Assembly: GCA_035571875.1 (NCBI GenBank)
Contig: DATNBR010000020.1
Span: 31,731-95,730, forward strand
Direction of reading: 5' to 3'
From: Parafrigoribacterium_A sp035571875
GTDB lineage: Bacteria > Actinomycetota > Actinomycetes > Actinomycetales > Microbacteriaceae
Length of the DNA stretch: 64,000 nucleotides
The translations under genes were made by a program, and so were the position numbers. Within the stretch, counting starts at the first letter, position 1; each line of letters begins with the position of its first letter. The notes beneath the pieces are model-generated. The model saw only the letters and a list, made by a program, of their open reading frames with translations, did not search any database and was not told where the DNA came from. Positions 31,935 to 41,420 of this stretch are shown piece after piece.

Positions 31935-34127
31935 CTAGTCGCCGGCCTCCTCGAGCGCGACCTCCAGGAGGTGCACGAGCGCGTCGAGTTGCACACTCGA
32001 CTCGGCCACGACCTCGGAGTCGTCACCGTCGAGAGCGCGCGCCGCGAGGCCCGCCTTGCTGTCGATAAGCTGCGCGATCTTGGCGTCGATCGTCTGCGCT
32101 GCGATGATGCGCCACGCGGTGACGGGCTCCTCCTGACCGATGCGGTGCACGCGGTCGATGGCCTGGGTCTGCTCCGCCGAGGTCCAGCTGAGCTCGGCGA
32201 GCACGACGTTCGATGCCGCCTGCAGGTTGATACCGACGCCCGCGGCGGTGAGGGAGGCGACAACGACGGAGACCTCGGGGTCCTCGTTGAAGGCACGCAC
32301 CTGGCTCTCGCGGAAGGCGGCGGTCTGGTCGCCCCGGATGGAGACCGTCTTGAGCCCGCGACGGGCGAGCGTCTCCTCTGCGGCATCCATGACATCAATA
32401 TGCTTCGCGAAGAATACGACCTTGCCGACGGATCGGGCGAGCTGCGCCGTGTAGTCGGCGGCGAGCACGGCCTTGGCCTGACCGATCTTGCGCACCATGG
32501 TGAAGACGTTGTCTCCGCTCTTGGCCGCCTTCGACTCGTCGAGTTCGGCGTGGGCCACCATGCGGATGAGGCTCGAGCGCTCGTGTTCGGTCTTCGACAG
32601 ACTGACCGCCCGGCGATAGCGCTCGAGCAGTCGCGCGCTCAGGGCGGCCTCAGCCTCGCGGATGCTGCGGCCGAGATCGTCGTCGAGTTCGACCGGCAGG
32701 TCGGCGACGCGCTTCGACGGCAGGTTGCTGGCGACATCGAGCTTCTTGCGGCGCACGATACCGAGATCGATCACGGTCTGGCGCGCCTCGGCGAAGAAGC
32801 CGAAGTCGGCCGGCGTGAGGCCGTTCTCCTCGAGTTCAGCCATGAGCTTCGCGGTGGGCTTCTCGCCGTCGATCCAGCCGAGGAACTGCCAGATCGCGCG
32901 GAAGTCGTCGATGGTGTTGATGAGCGGCGTGCCGGTGAGCGCGATCATGAGGGCGCGCGGCGACCTGGCCCGGATGCTGTCGGCGAGCGAGAGCACGTGC
33001 TTCGAGCGCTGGGATTCGCGATTCTTGATGAAGTGGGCCTCGTCGACGACCATGCCCTTGAAGCCGAGGGTGCGCAGCCATCCGATGTGGCGGTCGAGAA
33101 CGTCGTAGTTGACGATGACGACGTCGGCGAAGGCGTCGAGGTTCTCGCCCGAGCCGTGGATGACCGTGGCGGTGTGGCTCGGAGTCCACAGTTCGACCTC
33201 GCGCGCCCAGTTCATCTTCACGACGTTGGGCACCACCACGAGCAAGGGGTAGGAGTTCGAGACCTGCGCCGCGAGCAGCGCCTGCGCGGTCTTACCGAGG
33301 CCCGGCTCGTCGGCGAGCAGATAGCTGCGGTGACCCTCTCGAGCACTCGCGACGAAGGCGGCCTGATGGTCGAACAGCACGAGCCCATCCGGCACCGAGC
33401 GGTCCGCCGCGGTCGGGGTCGGCAGCTCCATGCTCGCTACCGTTCCGCCCGAGCCGTACTCGAAGGCACGGAACAGCGGGTCGAGTAGCTCCCAGTTGGC
33501 CAGGCGGTGCGTCGTGGGCGAAGGCCGGGTCACGCGGTTGAAATCCGGTGCGAGGAAGGGGTTCGAGAGCTGGCGGGCGATGACCGATTGCGGCACCACC
33601 TGCTTCTCGACGGCCGGAGTGACCGGGGCTGGCTCCTTGACGATGATGAGTTCTTCTGGACCGAGTTCCGCACCCGAGGCGATGAGCATGTCACGGCGAA
33701 GCTTGCGCGCCGCATCCGTCACCGCCGCCTCTTCGGCCAGGAGCGAAATGAGGGACGTGTCGCGGGCCGCGGTCTTGGCCAGGATGGTCGCGACGCCGTC
33801 GAGGCGCTTCAGCAACTCGGTGCGCTCCGCGTCGGTGAGGTCGGCATCCGACTTGGCCCTCGCGCGCTCCTCACGCATGAGCAGGGCGATCACCTGGAAC
33901 TTGGTGCGATTGGAGGGGCCTACCTTGCCGCGCTCCGCAGCACCCTCGATCTCGCGCACGGCTCGAGCGAGCACCGGAATCACGCCGACATCGTCGCTTC
34001 CGCGTGAACGCCGTTGGGACTGGCGCCCGGATGCCTTGCGCTGAGCGGGCTTGCGCGTCGCCTTGCCCTGCCCCTGGGTCGTCTGTCCCTGGCTGGCGTT
34101 GCCGCGCGATTGGCCTGAGCGGGCCAT
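31935..34127 (-). CDS. SNF2-family helicase (SMARCAL1/HARP-like)
   Basis: A 730-residue protein. A basic, Gln/Ser-rich N-terminus precedes an SNF2 ATPase: Walker A LLADEPGLGKTAQ, Walker B VVDEAHFIKN, motif III ALTGTPLINT, then the second RecA lobe with VVFFAKHIDVMDAAEE, VVASLTAAGVGINLQAAS and QAIDRVHRIGQ. This arrangement matches stand-alone SMARCAL1-type annealing helicases. It probably remodels DNA or protein-DNA complexes in repair. It is convergent with the maltokinase-like gene. Confidence 0.9.
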   Translation of the reverse strand: MARSGQSRGNASQGQTTQGQGKATRKPAQRKASGRQSQRRSRGSDDVGVIPVLARAVREIEGAAERGKVGPSNRTKFQVIALLMREERARAKSDADLTDAERTELLKRLDGVATILAKTAARDTSLISLLAEEAAVTDAARKLRRDMLIASGAELGPEELIIVKEPAPVTPAVEKQVVPQSVIARQLSNPFLAPDFNRVTRPSPTTHRLANWELLDPLFRAFEYGSGGTVASMELPTPTAADRSVPDGLVLFDHQAAFVASAREGHRSYLLADEPGLGKTAQALLAAQVSNSYPLLVVVPNVVKMNWAREVELWTPSHTATVIHGSGENLDAFADVVIVNYDVLDRHIGWLRTLGFKGMVVDEAHFIKNRESQRSKHVLSLADSIRARSPRALMIALTGTPLINTIDDFRAIWQFLGWIDGEKPTAKLMAELEENGLTPADFGFFAEARQTVIDLGIVRRKKLDVASNLPSKRVADLPVELDDDLGRSIREAEAALSARLLERYRRAVSLSKTEHERSSLIRMVAHAELDESKAAKSGDNVFTMVRKIGQAKAVLAADYTAQLARSVGKVVFFAKHIDVMDAAEETLARRGLKTVSIRGDQTAAFRESQVRAFNEDPEVSVVVASLTAAGVGINLQAASNVVLAELSWTSAEQTQAIDRVHRIGQEEPVTAWRIIAAQTIDAKIAQLIDSKAGLAARALDGDDSEVVAESSVQLDALVHLLEVALEEAGD

Positions 34128-34375
34128 GGTCCTCCTGGATCGGGTACACAGACCACCGCTTCGTAGCGGTGACCGCGCCGCATCCGAGGGATGCGCTCTT
34201 CGCGTCTCAGCGGCCGGTACAGAACCGGCCGAAGCGATCGATGGCGGCGAATTCAGCCCAGAAGCAACTTGTGACCAAGGTCGGGGCGATGAACGAATTC
34301 GTCAGGCGCAGGGCAAGTTTACGCCTAAACTCCCCAGTTCCGGTACCGGCGGCGCGTCACATTTCGGAGGGCGGC

Positions 34376-35878
34376 CTACGCGCGCCGCTTCAGGCCGCGC
34401 GTTGCCGGTCCCTCGAGCAGAGCGCCATCCGCTGTGAATCGCGAACCGTGCAGCGGGCAGTCCCAGGAGGTCTCGGCGTCGTTCCAGCTGAGCACTCCGC
34501 CGAGGTGCGGGCACACCGCGGAGACCGAACACGTCGTGCCGTCGAGCGTGGAGACGCCGGTGGGCCGGATGCCCGAGTGCGTCACGACGCCGCTCCCCTC
34601 CGCCGGGGCGTGCGTCGGCGTCGGTGCGGACCACGCGCGTAGGTAACCGCGCACCGCCGCCACGCCCACGGCGGCGTTCGCGCCGATGAACGCGCCTGCA
34701 TCTGCCGGCGTCGTGATGCGACGGTGCAGCTTGCTCGCCCACGGCAGGTGACCGCCGAGGATGTCGCTCGCGAGAGTGAGGCTCGCGGCGACGGCATTGG
34801 CCATGCCCCACTTGTCGAAGCCCGTGGCGAAGTACACGTGACCACGCCCGCGGGGCAGCCATCCGACAAAGGGCACCCGTCCGGCCGGTCGGTAGTCCTG
34901 AGCCGACCAACTGTGGGTGCGCTCCGCACCGGGAAAGTAGCGCTCTGTCCAGGTCGTCAGGTCATTCACGCGCTCGAGCGGTGACGACGCCCGGCCCACC
35001 GGATGCCCGTTGCCGCCGATCAGCAGGTGTTCGGTCCCGCCGGTCGGCGTGGTGCGCACGGACCGCGTCGGCTCATCCACGGAGAGATACATGCCGTCAG
35101 GCAGTTCACCCGGCACCCGGAAGGCGAGCGCGTAGGAACGCAGCGCCTCCTGCTTGGCGAAGTACAGTCCGCGATCGAGGAACGGTGTGCCCGTCGCGAG
35201 GATGAGATAGTTCGCGCGCACGCGGCCGCGAGTCGTGGTGATGTCCACCGGCGAGCCCGTGCGCACGCGGCCCACCCGCACACCCTCGCAGAGCACGCCA
35301 CCGTGGTGCCGGAAGTCGCGCGCGAGGGCGGCCAGCACATCCATCGGGTCGAACTGCGCCTGGTTCGGCAGGCGCACCGCCCCGTAGCTCGGGAAGGGCG
35401 CTCCGAGCGGGCCGACGCGGGTGACGTCGAGCCCGAGCGAGGAGCTCGCCCGGTACTCCTCGTCGACGCGGGCGATTCCCTCCTCGGTGCTCGCGTAGCT
35501 GTAGGCATCCCGGCGCTGCACCGCGACCTCGTGATCGTCGCAATACCGCAGCAGCCACTCCATGCCCTCGCGGTTGCCCTCGACGTAGGCCCTGCCCGTG
35601 GTCTTGGAGGTGTGCCGCATCATCTCGGAGAGGTGGCTGCCCTGCAGCAGGCTGAGCTTGGCTGTCGTGTTGCCGGTCGTCACCGCACCGACGGTGCGAG
35701 CTTCGAGGATCGCCACGCGCATCCCGGCCCTCGCGAACAGCAGCCCGGTCACCAGGCCGGTGAGTCCCGCTCCGGCCACGACGACGTCGTAGTCGGAGTC
35801 GGGCACGAATTCGTCGCTGCCGATCGGCGCGGCGTTGTCCAACCACAGTGACGTCATACCGCGTGAGGTCATAGTCAT
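34376..35878 (-). CDS. FAD-dependent oxidoreductase with C-terminal Rieske [2Fe-2S] domain
   Basis: A 500-residue protein. The N-terminal DAO-type flavin domain has YDVVVAGAGLTGLVTGLLFA, VAILEAR and TTGNTTAKLSLLQGSHL. The C-terminal Rieske domain keeps both ligand pairs, CPHLGG and CPLHGS. The family is common in soil bacteria; the substrate is unknown. The gap to the downstream helicase gene is 248 bp and holds only a weak hairpin (ACCGCT-TCGT-AGCGGT near 34155) and no gene. Confidence 0.88.
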   Translation of the reverse strand: MTMTSRGMTSLWLDNAAPIGSDEFVPDSDYDVVVAGAGLTGLVTGLLFARAGMRVAILEARTVGAVTTGNTTAKLSLLQGSHLSEMMRHTSKTTGRAYVEGNREGMEWLLRYCDDHEVAVQRRDAYSYASTEEGIARVDEEYRASSSLGLDVTRVGPLGAPFPSYGAVRLPNQAQFDPMDVLAALARDFRHHGGVLCEGVRVGRVRTGSPVDITTTRGRVRANYLILATGTPFLDRGLYFAKQEALRSYALAFRVPGELPDGMYLSVDEPTRSVRTTPTGGTEHLLIGGNGHPVGRASSPLERVNDLTTWTERYFPGAERTHSWSAQDYRPAGRVPFVGWLPRGRGHVYFATGFDKWGMANAVAASLTLASDILGGHLPWASKLHRRITTPADAGAFIGANAAVGVAAVRGYLRAWSAPTPTHAPAEGSGVVTHSGIRPTGVSTLDGTTCSVSAVCPHLGGVLSWNDAETSWDCPLHGSRFTADGALLEGPATRGLKRRA

Positions 35879-35956
35879 GGCACACCCTTTCCGTCACTTC
35901 GACGGTACGCCTGGCAGATGCGCCTGGCGAGAGCTTGCGGATGCTGCCGCCTGCTG

Positions 35957-36337
35957 TTAGCGGCGCGGCCTCGACTGTGCGCCGGCCCGACCCTTATTGC
36001 GGTCCTCGGGGTTACGAATCTTGATCAGGATGCCGGCGACGATGAACACGAGCGCCGCGACGAACTGCAGCGCGACCCAGAATTGTCCATGCAGCTCGAT
36101 CACGAGCACGGGGTTCCACAGCACCGCGATCGGCACGAGCCCGATGAACCACCAGAGCTGTTTGGCCTGCCACGCGTAGACACAGACAATGACCGCGAGG
36201 ATGCTCACGGGAAAGCGGATCCAGAGGTACGCCTCGCTGTTGTCGAGCAACGCGAGCCCAGCCAGCAGCACGATCGCGGCGAGGAGCCCGGGCGCGAGTG
36301 CCGTGCGCCGGAACTCGGGAGTGGGGTAGGAGGTCAT
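35957..36337 (-). CDS. DUF6804 family small membrane protein
   Basis: A 126-residue protein with about four hydrophobic helices (LAPGLLAAIVLLAGLALL, WIRFPVSILAVIVCVYAW, WWFIGLVPIAVLWNPVLVI and FWVALQFVAALVFIVAGIL) and a basic C-terminal tail. AWQAKQLWWFIGLVPIAVLW fits DUF6804. The function is unknown. ATG 36337 has an AGGAGG site; the much longer open frame upstream is antisense to the peptidase gene. Confidence 0.8.
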   Translation of the reverse strand: MTSYPTPEFRRTALAPGLLAAIVLLAGLALLDNSEAYLWIRFPVSILAVIVCVYAWQAKQLWWFIGLVPIAVLWNPVLVIELHGQFWVALQFVAALVFIVAGILIKIRNPEDRNKGRAGAQSRPRR

Positions 36338-36400
36338 ACTCCCATTCTCCCGTGCGTTGTGGCACCGCCGAACCAGCGTGGCATGCGCCAGAATGGGGCG

Positions 36401-37729
36401 ATGACCGACACCGCCGTCACGCGATTGCAGGCGCTCCTGCGCCTGCCCACGATCTCCCGGCAGAACCTCGAGGAGACAGAGAGGGCGGTCTTCGACGAGT
36501 TCGTGGCGCTGCTGCCCTCGCTCTACCCCGCAGTGCACTCGAACCTCGAGCGCGAGCTCGTGAACGGCCATTCGATGCTCTACCGCTGGAGGGGCCGCAG
36601 CGAGGGGCCCGCGACAGTCCTGATGGCGCACTACGACGTCGTGCCGGCCTCTGAGGAGGGCTGGGCGCATCCGCCGTTCGCAGCGGAGCTGGTCGGTGAG
36701 GGCGAGGAACAGCTCATCTGGGGTCGCGGAACGCTCGACGACAAGGGCTCGCTCGTCTCGGTGCTCGAGGGGGTAGAGGCGCAGCTGGGCGCCGGCCACA
36801 GCCCGGAGCACGACGTGTATCTGAGTTTCGGGCACGACGAGGAGACCTTCGGCGGCGGCGCCAGCGCGATCGTGGACCTGCTCGAGTCCCGTGGCGTGCG
36901 TCCCGGTCTCGTGATCGACGAGGGCGGCGCGGTCGTCGAAGACATCTTCCCCGGCGTGAGCGGACCGATTGCGGTCGTGGGCGTGAGCGAGAAGGGCATC
37001 CTGAGCCTCGAGCTCTCGGTCGACCAGCACGGTGGGCATCCCTCGACCCCGCCCAAGGTCACGGCGACCGTGCGGCTCGCGCGCGCCATCGTGCGGCTGA
37101 ACGGCAGGCCGTTCCGCTCGGGATTCAGCGCGCCCACGATCGAGATGATCCGCACGCTCGGAGCTCATGCCCGAGGTCCGCTGCGCTTCGTCTTCACGAC
37201 GCTGTGGCTCACGAAGCCGCTCCTGCTGGTGCTGTTCCGGCGACTCAGCGACGAGACGGCGGCGATGATTCGCACGACGCAGGCCGTCACCCAACTGAGT
37301 GGAAGCCAGGGCGCCAACGTGCTGGCCGAGCGCGCGGTCGCGACAGTCAACATCCGCGTGGCCATCGACTCCTCCGTCGCCGAGACGATCGAGCACGTGC
37401 GCCGCGCGATCAACGACCCGCTCGTCTCGATCGACGTGCTGCACCCGAGCGAGCCGTCGCCCGTCTCACCGACGAACGGCGCGGCGTGGGAGCTCGTGAA
37501 GTCGACCATCGAGGAGACGTTCCCCGGCACGATCGTGACGCCCTACGTGATGATGGCCGCGAGTGACAGTCGCCACTACACGCGCATCTCGCAGCACGTG
37601 TACCGGTTCAGCCCGTTCGAGATGTCGACCGAGGAACGCGGCACCCTGCACGCCATGAACGAGCGGATGCGCGTGGCGACCTTCCTGCGCGGTGTCGACT
37701 TCTACACGCGGCTGGTCGGCAAGCTCTAA
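36401..37729 (+). CDS. M20 family metallopeptidase
   Basis: A 442-residue di-zinc hydrolase. The metal ligands and catalytic residues are in VLMAHYDVVPAS (His, Asp), WGRGTLDDKGS (bridging Asp), SFGHDEETFGG (catalytic Glu-Glu) and DEGGAVV. A lid domain lies between about residues 210 and 330, and the final His ligand is near SRHYT. It resembles carboxypeptidase PM20D1/CPS1-type enzymes acting on N-acyl amino acids or peptides. No signal peptide is present. Confidence 0.88.
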   Translation: MTDTAVTRLQALLRLPTISRQNLEETERAVFDEFVALLPSLYPAVHSNLERELVNGHSMLYRWRGRSEGPATVLMAHYDVVPASEEGWAHPPFAAELVGEGEEQLIWGRGTLDDKGSLVSVLEGVEAQLGAGHSPEHDVYLSFGHDEETFGGGASAIVDLLESRGVRPGLVIDEGGAVVEDIFPGVSGPIAVVGVSEKGILSLELSVDQHGGHPSTPPKVTATVRLARAIVRLNGRPFRSGFSAPTIEMIRTLGAHARGPLRFVFTTLWLTKPLLLVLFRRLSDETAAMIRTTQAVTQLSGSQGANVLAERAVATVNIRVAIDSSVAETIEHVRRAINDPLVSIDVLHPSEPSPVSPTNGAAWELVKSTIEETFPGTIVTPYVMMAASDSRHYTRISQHVYRFSPFEMSTEERGTLHAMNERMRVATFLRGVDFYTRLVGKL

Positions 37730-37740
37730 CCGCGAGTCGA

Positions 37741-38331
37741 TCAGACCGGCTCGGGCCTCGCGTATTCGTCGATGTGGATCGCCTTGATCGGGCTCGTCAT
37801 CGGCGGTTCGTCCTTCAGTCGCTGCAACGCGGGTCGGAGCTCGCTGAGCCACGCCTCGTAGCCAGCGGCGTTCAGGTGAAGCCGGTCATCCGAGTATGCG
37901 CGGTTGATCTCGCCATCCGGCTCGGCGAAGGTCGGCCACAGGTCGAGGTACTGGGCGTGCACGGTCGCCGCGAACTGACGCAGGTGGATGTTCGCCTCCT
38001 GGATGCGATCGGCGAATTCGCGGCCTCGCGGCAGGATCGACTGCACGAGCATTCGCGTGCCGGGCAGGTCACGGCGAAGGTCAACGAGCATCGACTGGAT
38101 GTTGCGCACGAGGTGTTCGACGGACTGCCGGGTACCGAGGTCGTTGGTGCCGATGAGCAGGAAGATCTCGTCGGGTTGCGCCTCGACCACCGGGCCGAGT
38201 CTGAGCAGCACGTCGTCGGTCGTGTCTCCGCCGACACCCAGGTTGACGGCGTTGACATCGGGAAACCAGGCGGCCCAGTCCCCACCCTGCGTGATGCTGT
38301 CGCCAAGGAAAACGATGGTTTCTTCGGTCAT
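37741..38331 (-). CDS. SGNH/GDSL hydrolase
   Basis: A 196-residue esterase-like protein. The catalytic blocks are in order: FLGDSITQGGDW (Ser), LGVGGDTT (Gly), LLIGTNDLG (Asn) and DRLHLNAAGYEAW (Asp-x2-His). It is cytosolic by sequence. The substrate could be an acyl ester or lysophospholipid. ATG 38331 is used. Confidence 0.9.
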   Translation of the reverse strand: MTEETIVFLGDSITQGGDWAAWFPDVNAVNLGVGGDTTDDVLLRLGPVVEAQPDEIFLLIGTNDLGTRQSVEHLVRNIQSMLVDLRRDLPGTRMLVQSILPRGREFADRIQEANIHLRQFAATVHAQYLDLWPTFAEPDGEINRAYSDDRLHLNAAGYEAWLSELRPALQRLKDEPPMTSPIKAIHIDEYARPEPV

Positions 38332-38538
38332 GTTCGGAACCTCTTCGCATTGCCGCTCATCGGGTGAAGCCATTCCATCTTGCGCGTTCGCGCTGGGAAA
38401 CTCCACCCGGTAGCCGCGAGCCATCCCACTTTCTGCCGCGTGGCGCACCCTAACCTCGGCCGCCCAGTGGTCGAATGTGTGCAGTAACACCGTTGGCGCG
38501 ATCGCCGCGTCCGCACAGCAGAGCCAGGGACGGATCGC

Positions 38539-39477
38539 GTGAGCATTCGAACGGCCGAGTATCCTCGGGCCGACCATTTTCTCCTTCACCTCAGCGACAC
38601 GCACCTGCTCGCCGGGGGCGGCCGCCTGTACGACGCGGTCGACAGCGAGCGCCACCTGCGCCAGCTCTTCGACGAGCTCGAACGTTCGAACAGTCGTCCC
38701 GAGGCCATCGTCTTCACCGGCGACCTGGCCGATAAGGGCGAACCGGATGCCTACCGCAAGCTGCGCTCGATCGTAGAGCCGGTCGCGGATCGGCTGGGCG
38801 CCCAGGTCATCTGGGTCATGGGCAACCACGACAACCGGCAGGCGTTCCGCTCCGGCCTCTTCGGCGAACTGCCCACCGCGAACCCGATCGACCGCGCCTA
38901 CGACGTGAACGGGCTGCGGATCATCACCCTCGACTCGAGCGTGCCGGGCCACCACCACGGTGAGGTCACCGACGCGCAGCTCGACTGGCTTGCGGAGGAA
39001 CTCTCCATTCCCTCCCCTCACGGCAGCATCCTCGCCATGCATCACCCGCCGCTGCCGAGCGTGCTCGACCTCGCCGCGGCGGTCGAGCTGCGCGACCAGT
39101 CCGGTCTCGCCGAGGTGCTCGAGGGCAGCGACGTGCGCAGCATCATCGCGGGCCACCTGCATTACTCGTCCATGGGCACCTTCGCAGGCATCCCGGTGTC
39201 CGTCGCCTCGGCCACCTGCTACACGCAGGACCTCAACGTGCCGGTGGGCGGTACGAGGGGCAGGGACGGCGCGCGTGCCTTCAACCTCGTGCACGTGTAT
39301 CGCGGCACGGTGCTCCACTCCGTGGTGCCGGTGGGCGAGTATGCGGCCCTGGACTACGTGGATGCGGCGGAGACCCGGCGACGGCTCGCGGCATCCGGAA
39401 TTCGCATCGCGGATGCCGACAACCCGGCGGTCGCGCAGGAACCGCCGCTCACGATGCCGATTCCCGCTCTCGCCTGA
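38539..39477 (+). CDS. Metallophosphoesterase, CpdA/Icc-type cyclic nucleotide phosphodiesterase
   Basis: A 312-residue dinuclear metallophosphoesterase. The signature series is LHLSDTHLLA, VFTGDLADKGEPDAY, WVMGNHDNRQ, SILAMHHPPLP and IIAGHLHYSSMG. Members hydrolyse 3',5'-cAMP or related phosphodiesters. The C-terminus is Ala/Pro-rich. The GTG start is at 38539; the 207-bp gap upstream shows no gene. Confidence 0.88.
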   Translation: MSIRTAEYPRADHFLLHLSDTHLLAGGGRLYDAVDSERHLRQLFDELERSNSRPEAIVFTGDLADKGEPDAYRKLRSIVEPVADRLGAQVIWVMGNHDNRQAFRSGLFGELPTANPIDRAYDVNGLRIITLDSSVPGHHHGEVTDAQLDWLAEELSIPSPHGSILAMHHPPLPSVLDLAAAVELRDQSGLAEVLEGSDVRSIIAGHLHYSSMGTFAGIPVSVASATCYTQDLNVPVGGTRGRDGARAFNLVHVYRGTVLHSVVPVGEYAALDYVDAAETRRRLAASGIRIADADNPAVAQEPPLTMPIPALA

Positions 39478-39491
39478 GTGTCGCGAGCTGG

Positions 39492-41057
39492 CTAGAGCCC
39501 CTGCGCCTCATCGAGTGCGAGGTTCGGGTTCGCCGCCTCCCACGGCGCCGGGATGCCGAAGTAGTGCTCGAGGAACGACCGCACGGCCGTTGTGCGCTCC
39601 TCGACCGAGATCTCGGGCGCGCTGCCGTCGTTGAGGCAGAAGAAGTCGTAGCAGCGCTTGCGCAACAGCTCGTCCATGGCCCCGAGCGAGGAGGCCAGCG
39701 TCGTCTCGACGTAGCGCACCTTCGCCTGAGTCTGGGTGACCGCACGCCCGGTGAGCAGCGCGTAGTAGTGGTAGAGCGAGTTCGTCACCGAGATGTCGGT
39801 GCTCGAGCGGAATGGGCTGCGCGCGGTGCGCGCGAAGTCCTCGGCGAACTCGCGCTCCATCTCCAGCAGCACACTCTTGCGCAGCGGCGTGGCCGCGTGC
39901 TCGAGGTGGCGGGTGGTCACCCGGCCGAACCGCTCGCTCAGCAGCCGACGGTTGACCCGCGCGGAGTTCTCGAAGCCGCTGCGCTCCTGGTTCGCGTCGC
40001 CGAGGCCGATGCGCGTCGACGCCTCGATGAACTTCGTGATGCCGCCCGGTGAGAAGAACATGTCGGGTGACACCGGACGACCGAAGAACATGTCGTCGTT
40101 CGAGTAGATGAAGTGTTCGCTGAGGCCCGGGATGTGCTGCAGCTGGCTCTCGACAGCCTGCGAGTTGTGTGTCGGCAGCGCCGCCGGGTCCTGGAAGAAC
40201 TCCTCGCTGCGCACGATCGTGACCGACGGATGCTCGGCCAGCCACGCCGGCCTCGGCGAGTCCGTGACGATGAAGATTCGCCGCACCCAGGGCGCGAAAA
40301 GGTAGACGCTCCGCAGCGCGTACTTGAGCTCGTCGATCTGGCGATACCTGGCCTCGGAATCATCGCCCTCGCCGACGACGTATGCCCGCATCCGAGCCGC
40401 CCTGGCGCGCTGGAACTCGACGTCGGTGCCGTCGACCCAGGAGAAGACCATGTCGATGTCGAATGTCACGTCGCTCGCGTGCGGCGCGAACATGCCCTCG
40501 AGGGTGGGCCAGTCCATGCCGAACAGGTTCACCGTGGCGTCGACCGCCTCCGATCGCGGCACGCTCGTGCGCATGAGCGCGTTCTCCGTCGGTGCGACGA
40601 TCTCGACTGCGCCGAAATCCCAGAGCTCGAGCCGGATGCCGTTCGCAGCCCCGTAGCGCAGGCGACCGTTCGGCTCGATGCGCGGCCGGAACAGGCGGAA
40701 CACCCGGGCCTTGCGCGACTGCGCGAGCGCTCCGTCGCCGAGGAACACCGCGCGGGCCTTGCCCGCCTTCGAGTAGAACGGCTCGTTCGCGAAGGCCTTC
40801 GCGAGAGCCGCCTCGAGGGCGTCCCTCAGGGAACGGTCGAGAGCGAGCACCGGGCGACCGTCGCTGCCACGCACCAGTAGGTAGGGCAGTTGTGCCTCGT
40901 CCAGAACGGCGCGCACGGCGAGCAGGTCTTCCACCATGGCCTGGTGCGGCGTCAGCTGCGTATTGGCGAGCGTGAACTGCCCCTTGCGCAGCACGACGTC
41001 GTCGCGATCGAGCGAGTGCGACGGGTCGGTGTCTACGAGCACGAGGTGGTGGGTCAT
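39492..41057 (-). CDS. Stealth family exopolysaccharide phosphotransferase
   Basis: A 521-residue protein with the four Stealth regions: CR1 FDIDMVFSWVDGTD, CR2 from IDELKYALRSVYLFAPWVRR through FIYSNDDMFFG, CR3 around RHLEHAATP and CR4 around FFCLNDG. Stealth proteins transfer hexose-1-phosphates to build capsule or teichoic-type polymers on the cytosolic face. It stands alone, not in a polysaccharide cluster. ATG 41057 is preferred over an Arg-rich upstream extension. Confidence 0.88.
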   Translation of the reverse strand: MTHHLVLVDTDPSHSLDRDDVVLRKGQFTLANTQLTPHQAMVEDLLAVRAVLDEAQLPYLLVRGSDGRPVLALDRSLRDALEAALAKAFANEPFYSKAGKARAVFLGDGALAQSRKARVFRLFRPRIEPNGRLRYGAANGIRLELWDFGAVEIVAPTENALMRTSVPRSEAVDATVNLFGMDWPTLEGMFAPHASDVTFDIDMVFSWVDGTDVEFQRARAARMRAYVVGEGDDSEARYRQIDELKYALRSVYLFAPWVRRIFIVTDSPRPAWLAEHPSVTIVRSEEFFQDPAALPTHNSQAVESQLQHIPGLSEHFIYSNDDMFFGRPVSPDMFFSPGGITKFIEASTRIGLGDANQERSGFENSARVNRRLLSERFGRVTTRHLEHAATPLRKSVLLEMEREFAEDFARTARSPFRSSTDISVTNSLYHYYALLTGRAVTQTQAKVRYVETTLASSLGAMDELLRKRCYDFFCLNDGSAPEISVEERTTAVRSFLEHYFGIPAPWEAANPNLALDEAQGL

Positions 41058-41304
41058 TCGTCTTCTCTCTCGGCGCCGGAGCCTTGTGGGCGTGGCACGT
41101 CGCAGCGCACGCTGCATCTCTCGTGCGGTCGCGAGATCACGACCGCCCGACTGTCGGTGCCCGATGAACTCATCGGGAGTGGCGCCTGCTGTGGATCCAG
41201 ACCCAACGGTGATGCGCTGGTGGCTCCGGGTGACGCTGTCTGCATCTTAGCCGTCAGACCTGACGGTTCCTAGACCCACCATCCATCCTCCCCCTGCTCC
41301 GGGC

Positions 41305-41353
41305 GATCGCGAGCCGATCGCGAGCCGATCGCGAGTGGATCGCGAGTGGATCG
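41305..41353. repeat. 11-bp tandem repeat
   Basis: Four copies of GATCGCGAG(CC/TG) lie at 41305-41315, 41316-41326, 41327-41337 and 41338-41348, plus a partial fifth. The array runs directly into the inverted repeat that starts at 41354. Confidence 0.9.
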
Positions 41354-41401
41354 TTGGCGATTTCCGCCCTAAGAACGCCGCTTTAGGGCGGAATTCGCCA
41401 A
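41354..41401. repeat. Long inverted repeat
   Basis: The left arm TTGGCGATTTCCGCCCTAA (41354-41372) and right arm TTAGGGCGGAATTCGCCAA (41383-41401) pair over 19 bp with one mismatch and a 10-nt loop. It lies 20 bp past the stop of the CAP-like gene and could terminate the deo operon transcript. Confidence 0.88.
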
Positions 41402-41420
41402 CAATCGGAAGTTCGCACCG

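Larger units (their letters stand above)
41058..41420. other. Gene-free stretch with tandem and inverted repeats
   Basis: About 360 bp upstream of the Stealth gene and downstream of the CAP-like gene. No plausible coding frame is present. The left part probably holds the Stealth promoter and leader. The right part holds an 11-bp tandem repeat and a long inverted repeat, listed separately. Confidence 0.7.

Noticed and set aside
35957..37444. Long minus-strand frame opposite the M20 peptidase
   Set aside because: Only the last 126 residues look like a protein (DUF6804) and have a ribosome-binding site; the remainder is antisense to a conserved enzyme.
38680..38696. TCGAACGTTCGA as a second SOS box
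   Set aside because: It lacks the N4 spacer and lies inside the phosphodiesterase coding region.
37741..39318. Long minus-strand frame opposite the phosphodiesterase gene
   Set aside because: Only the SGNH hydrolase part from ATG 38331 has family motifs; the upstream part mirrors the plus-strand gene.
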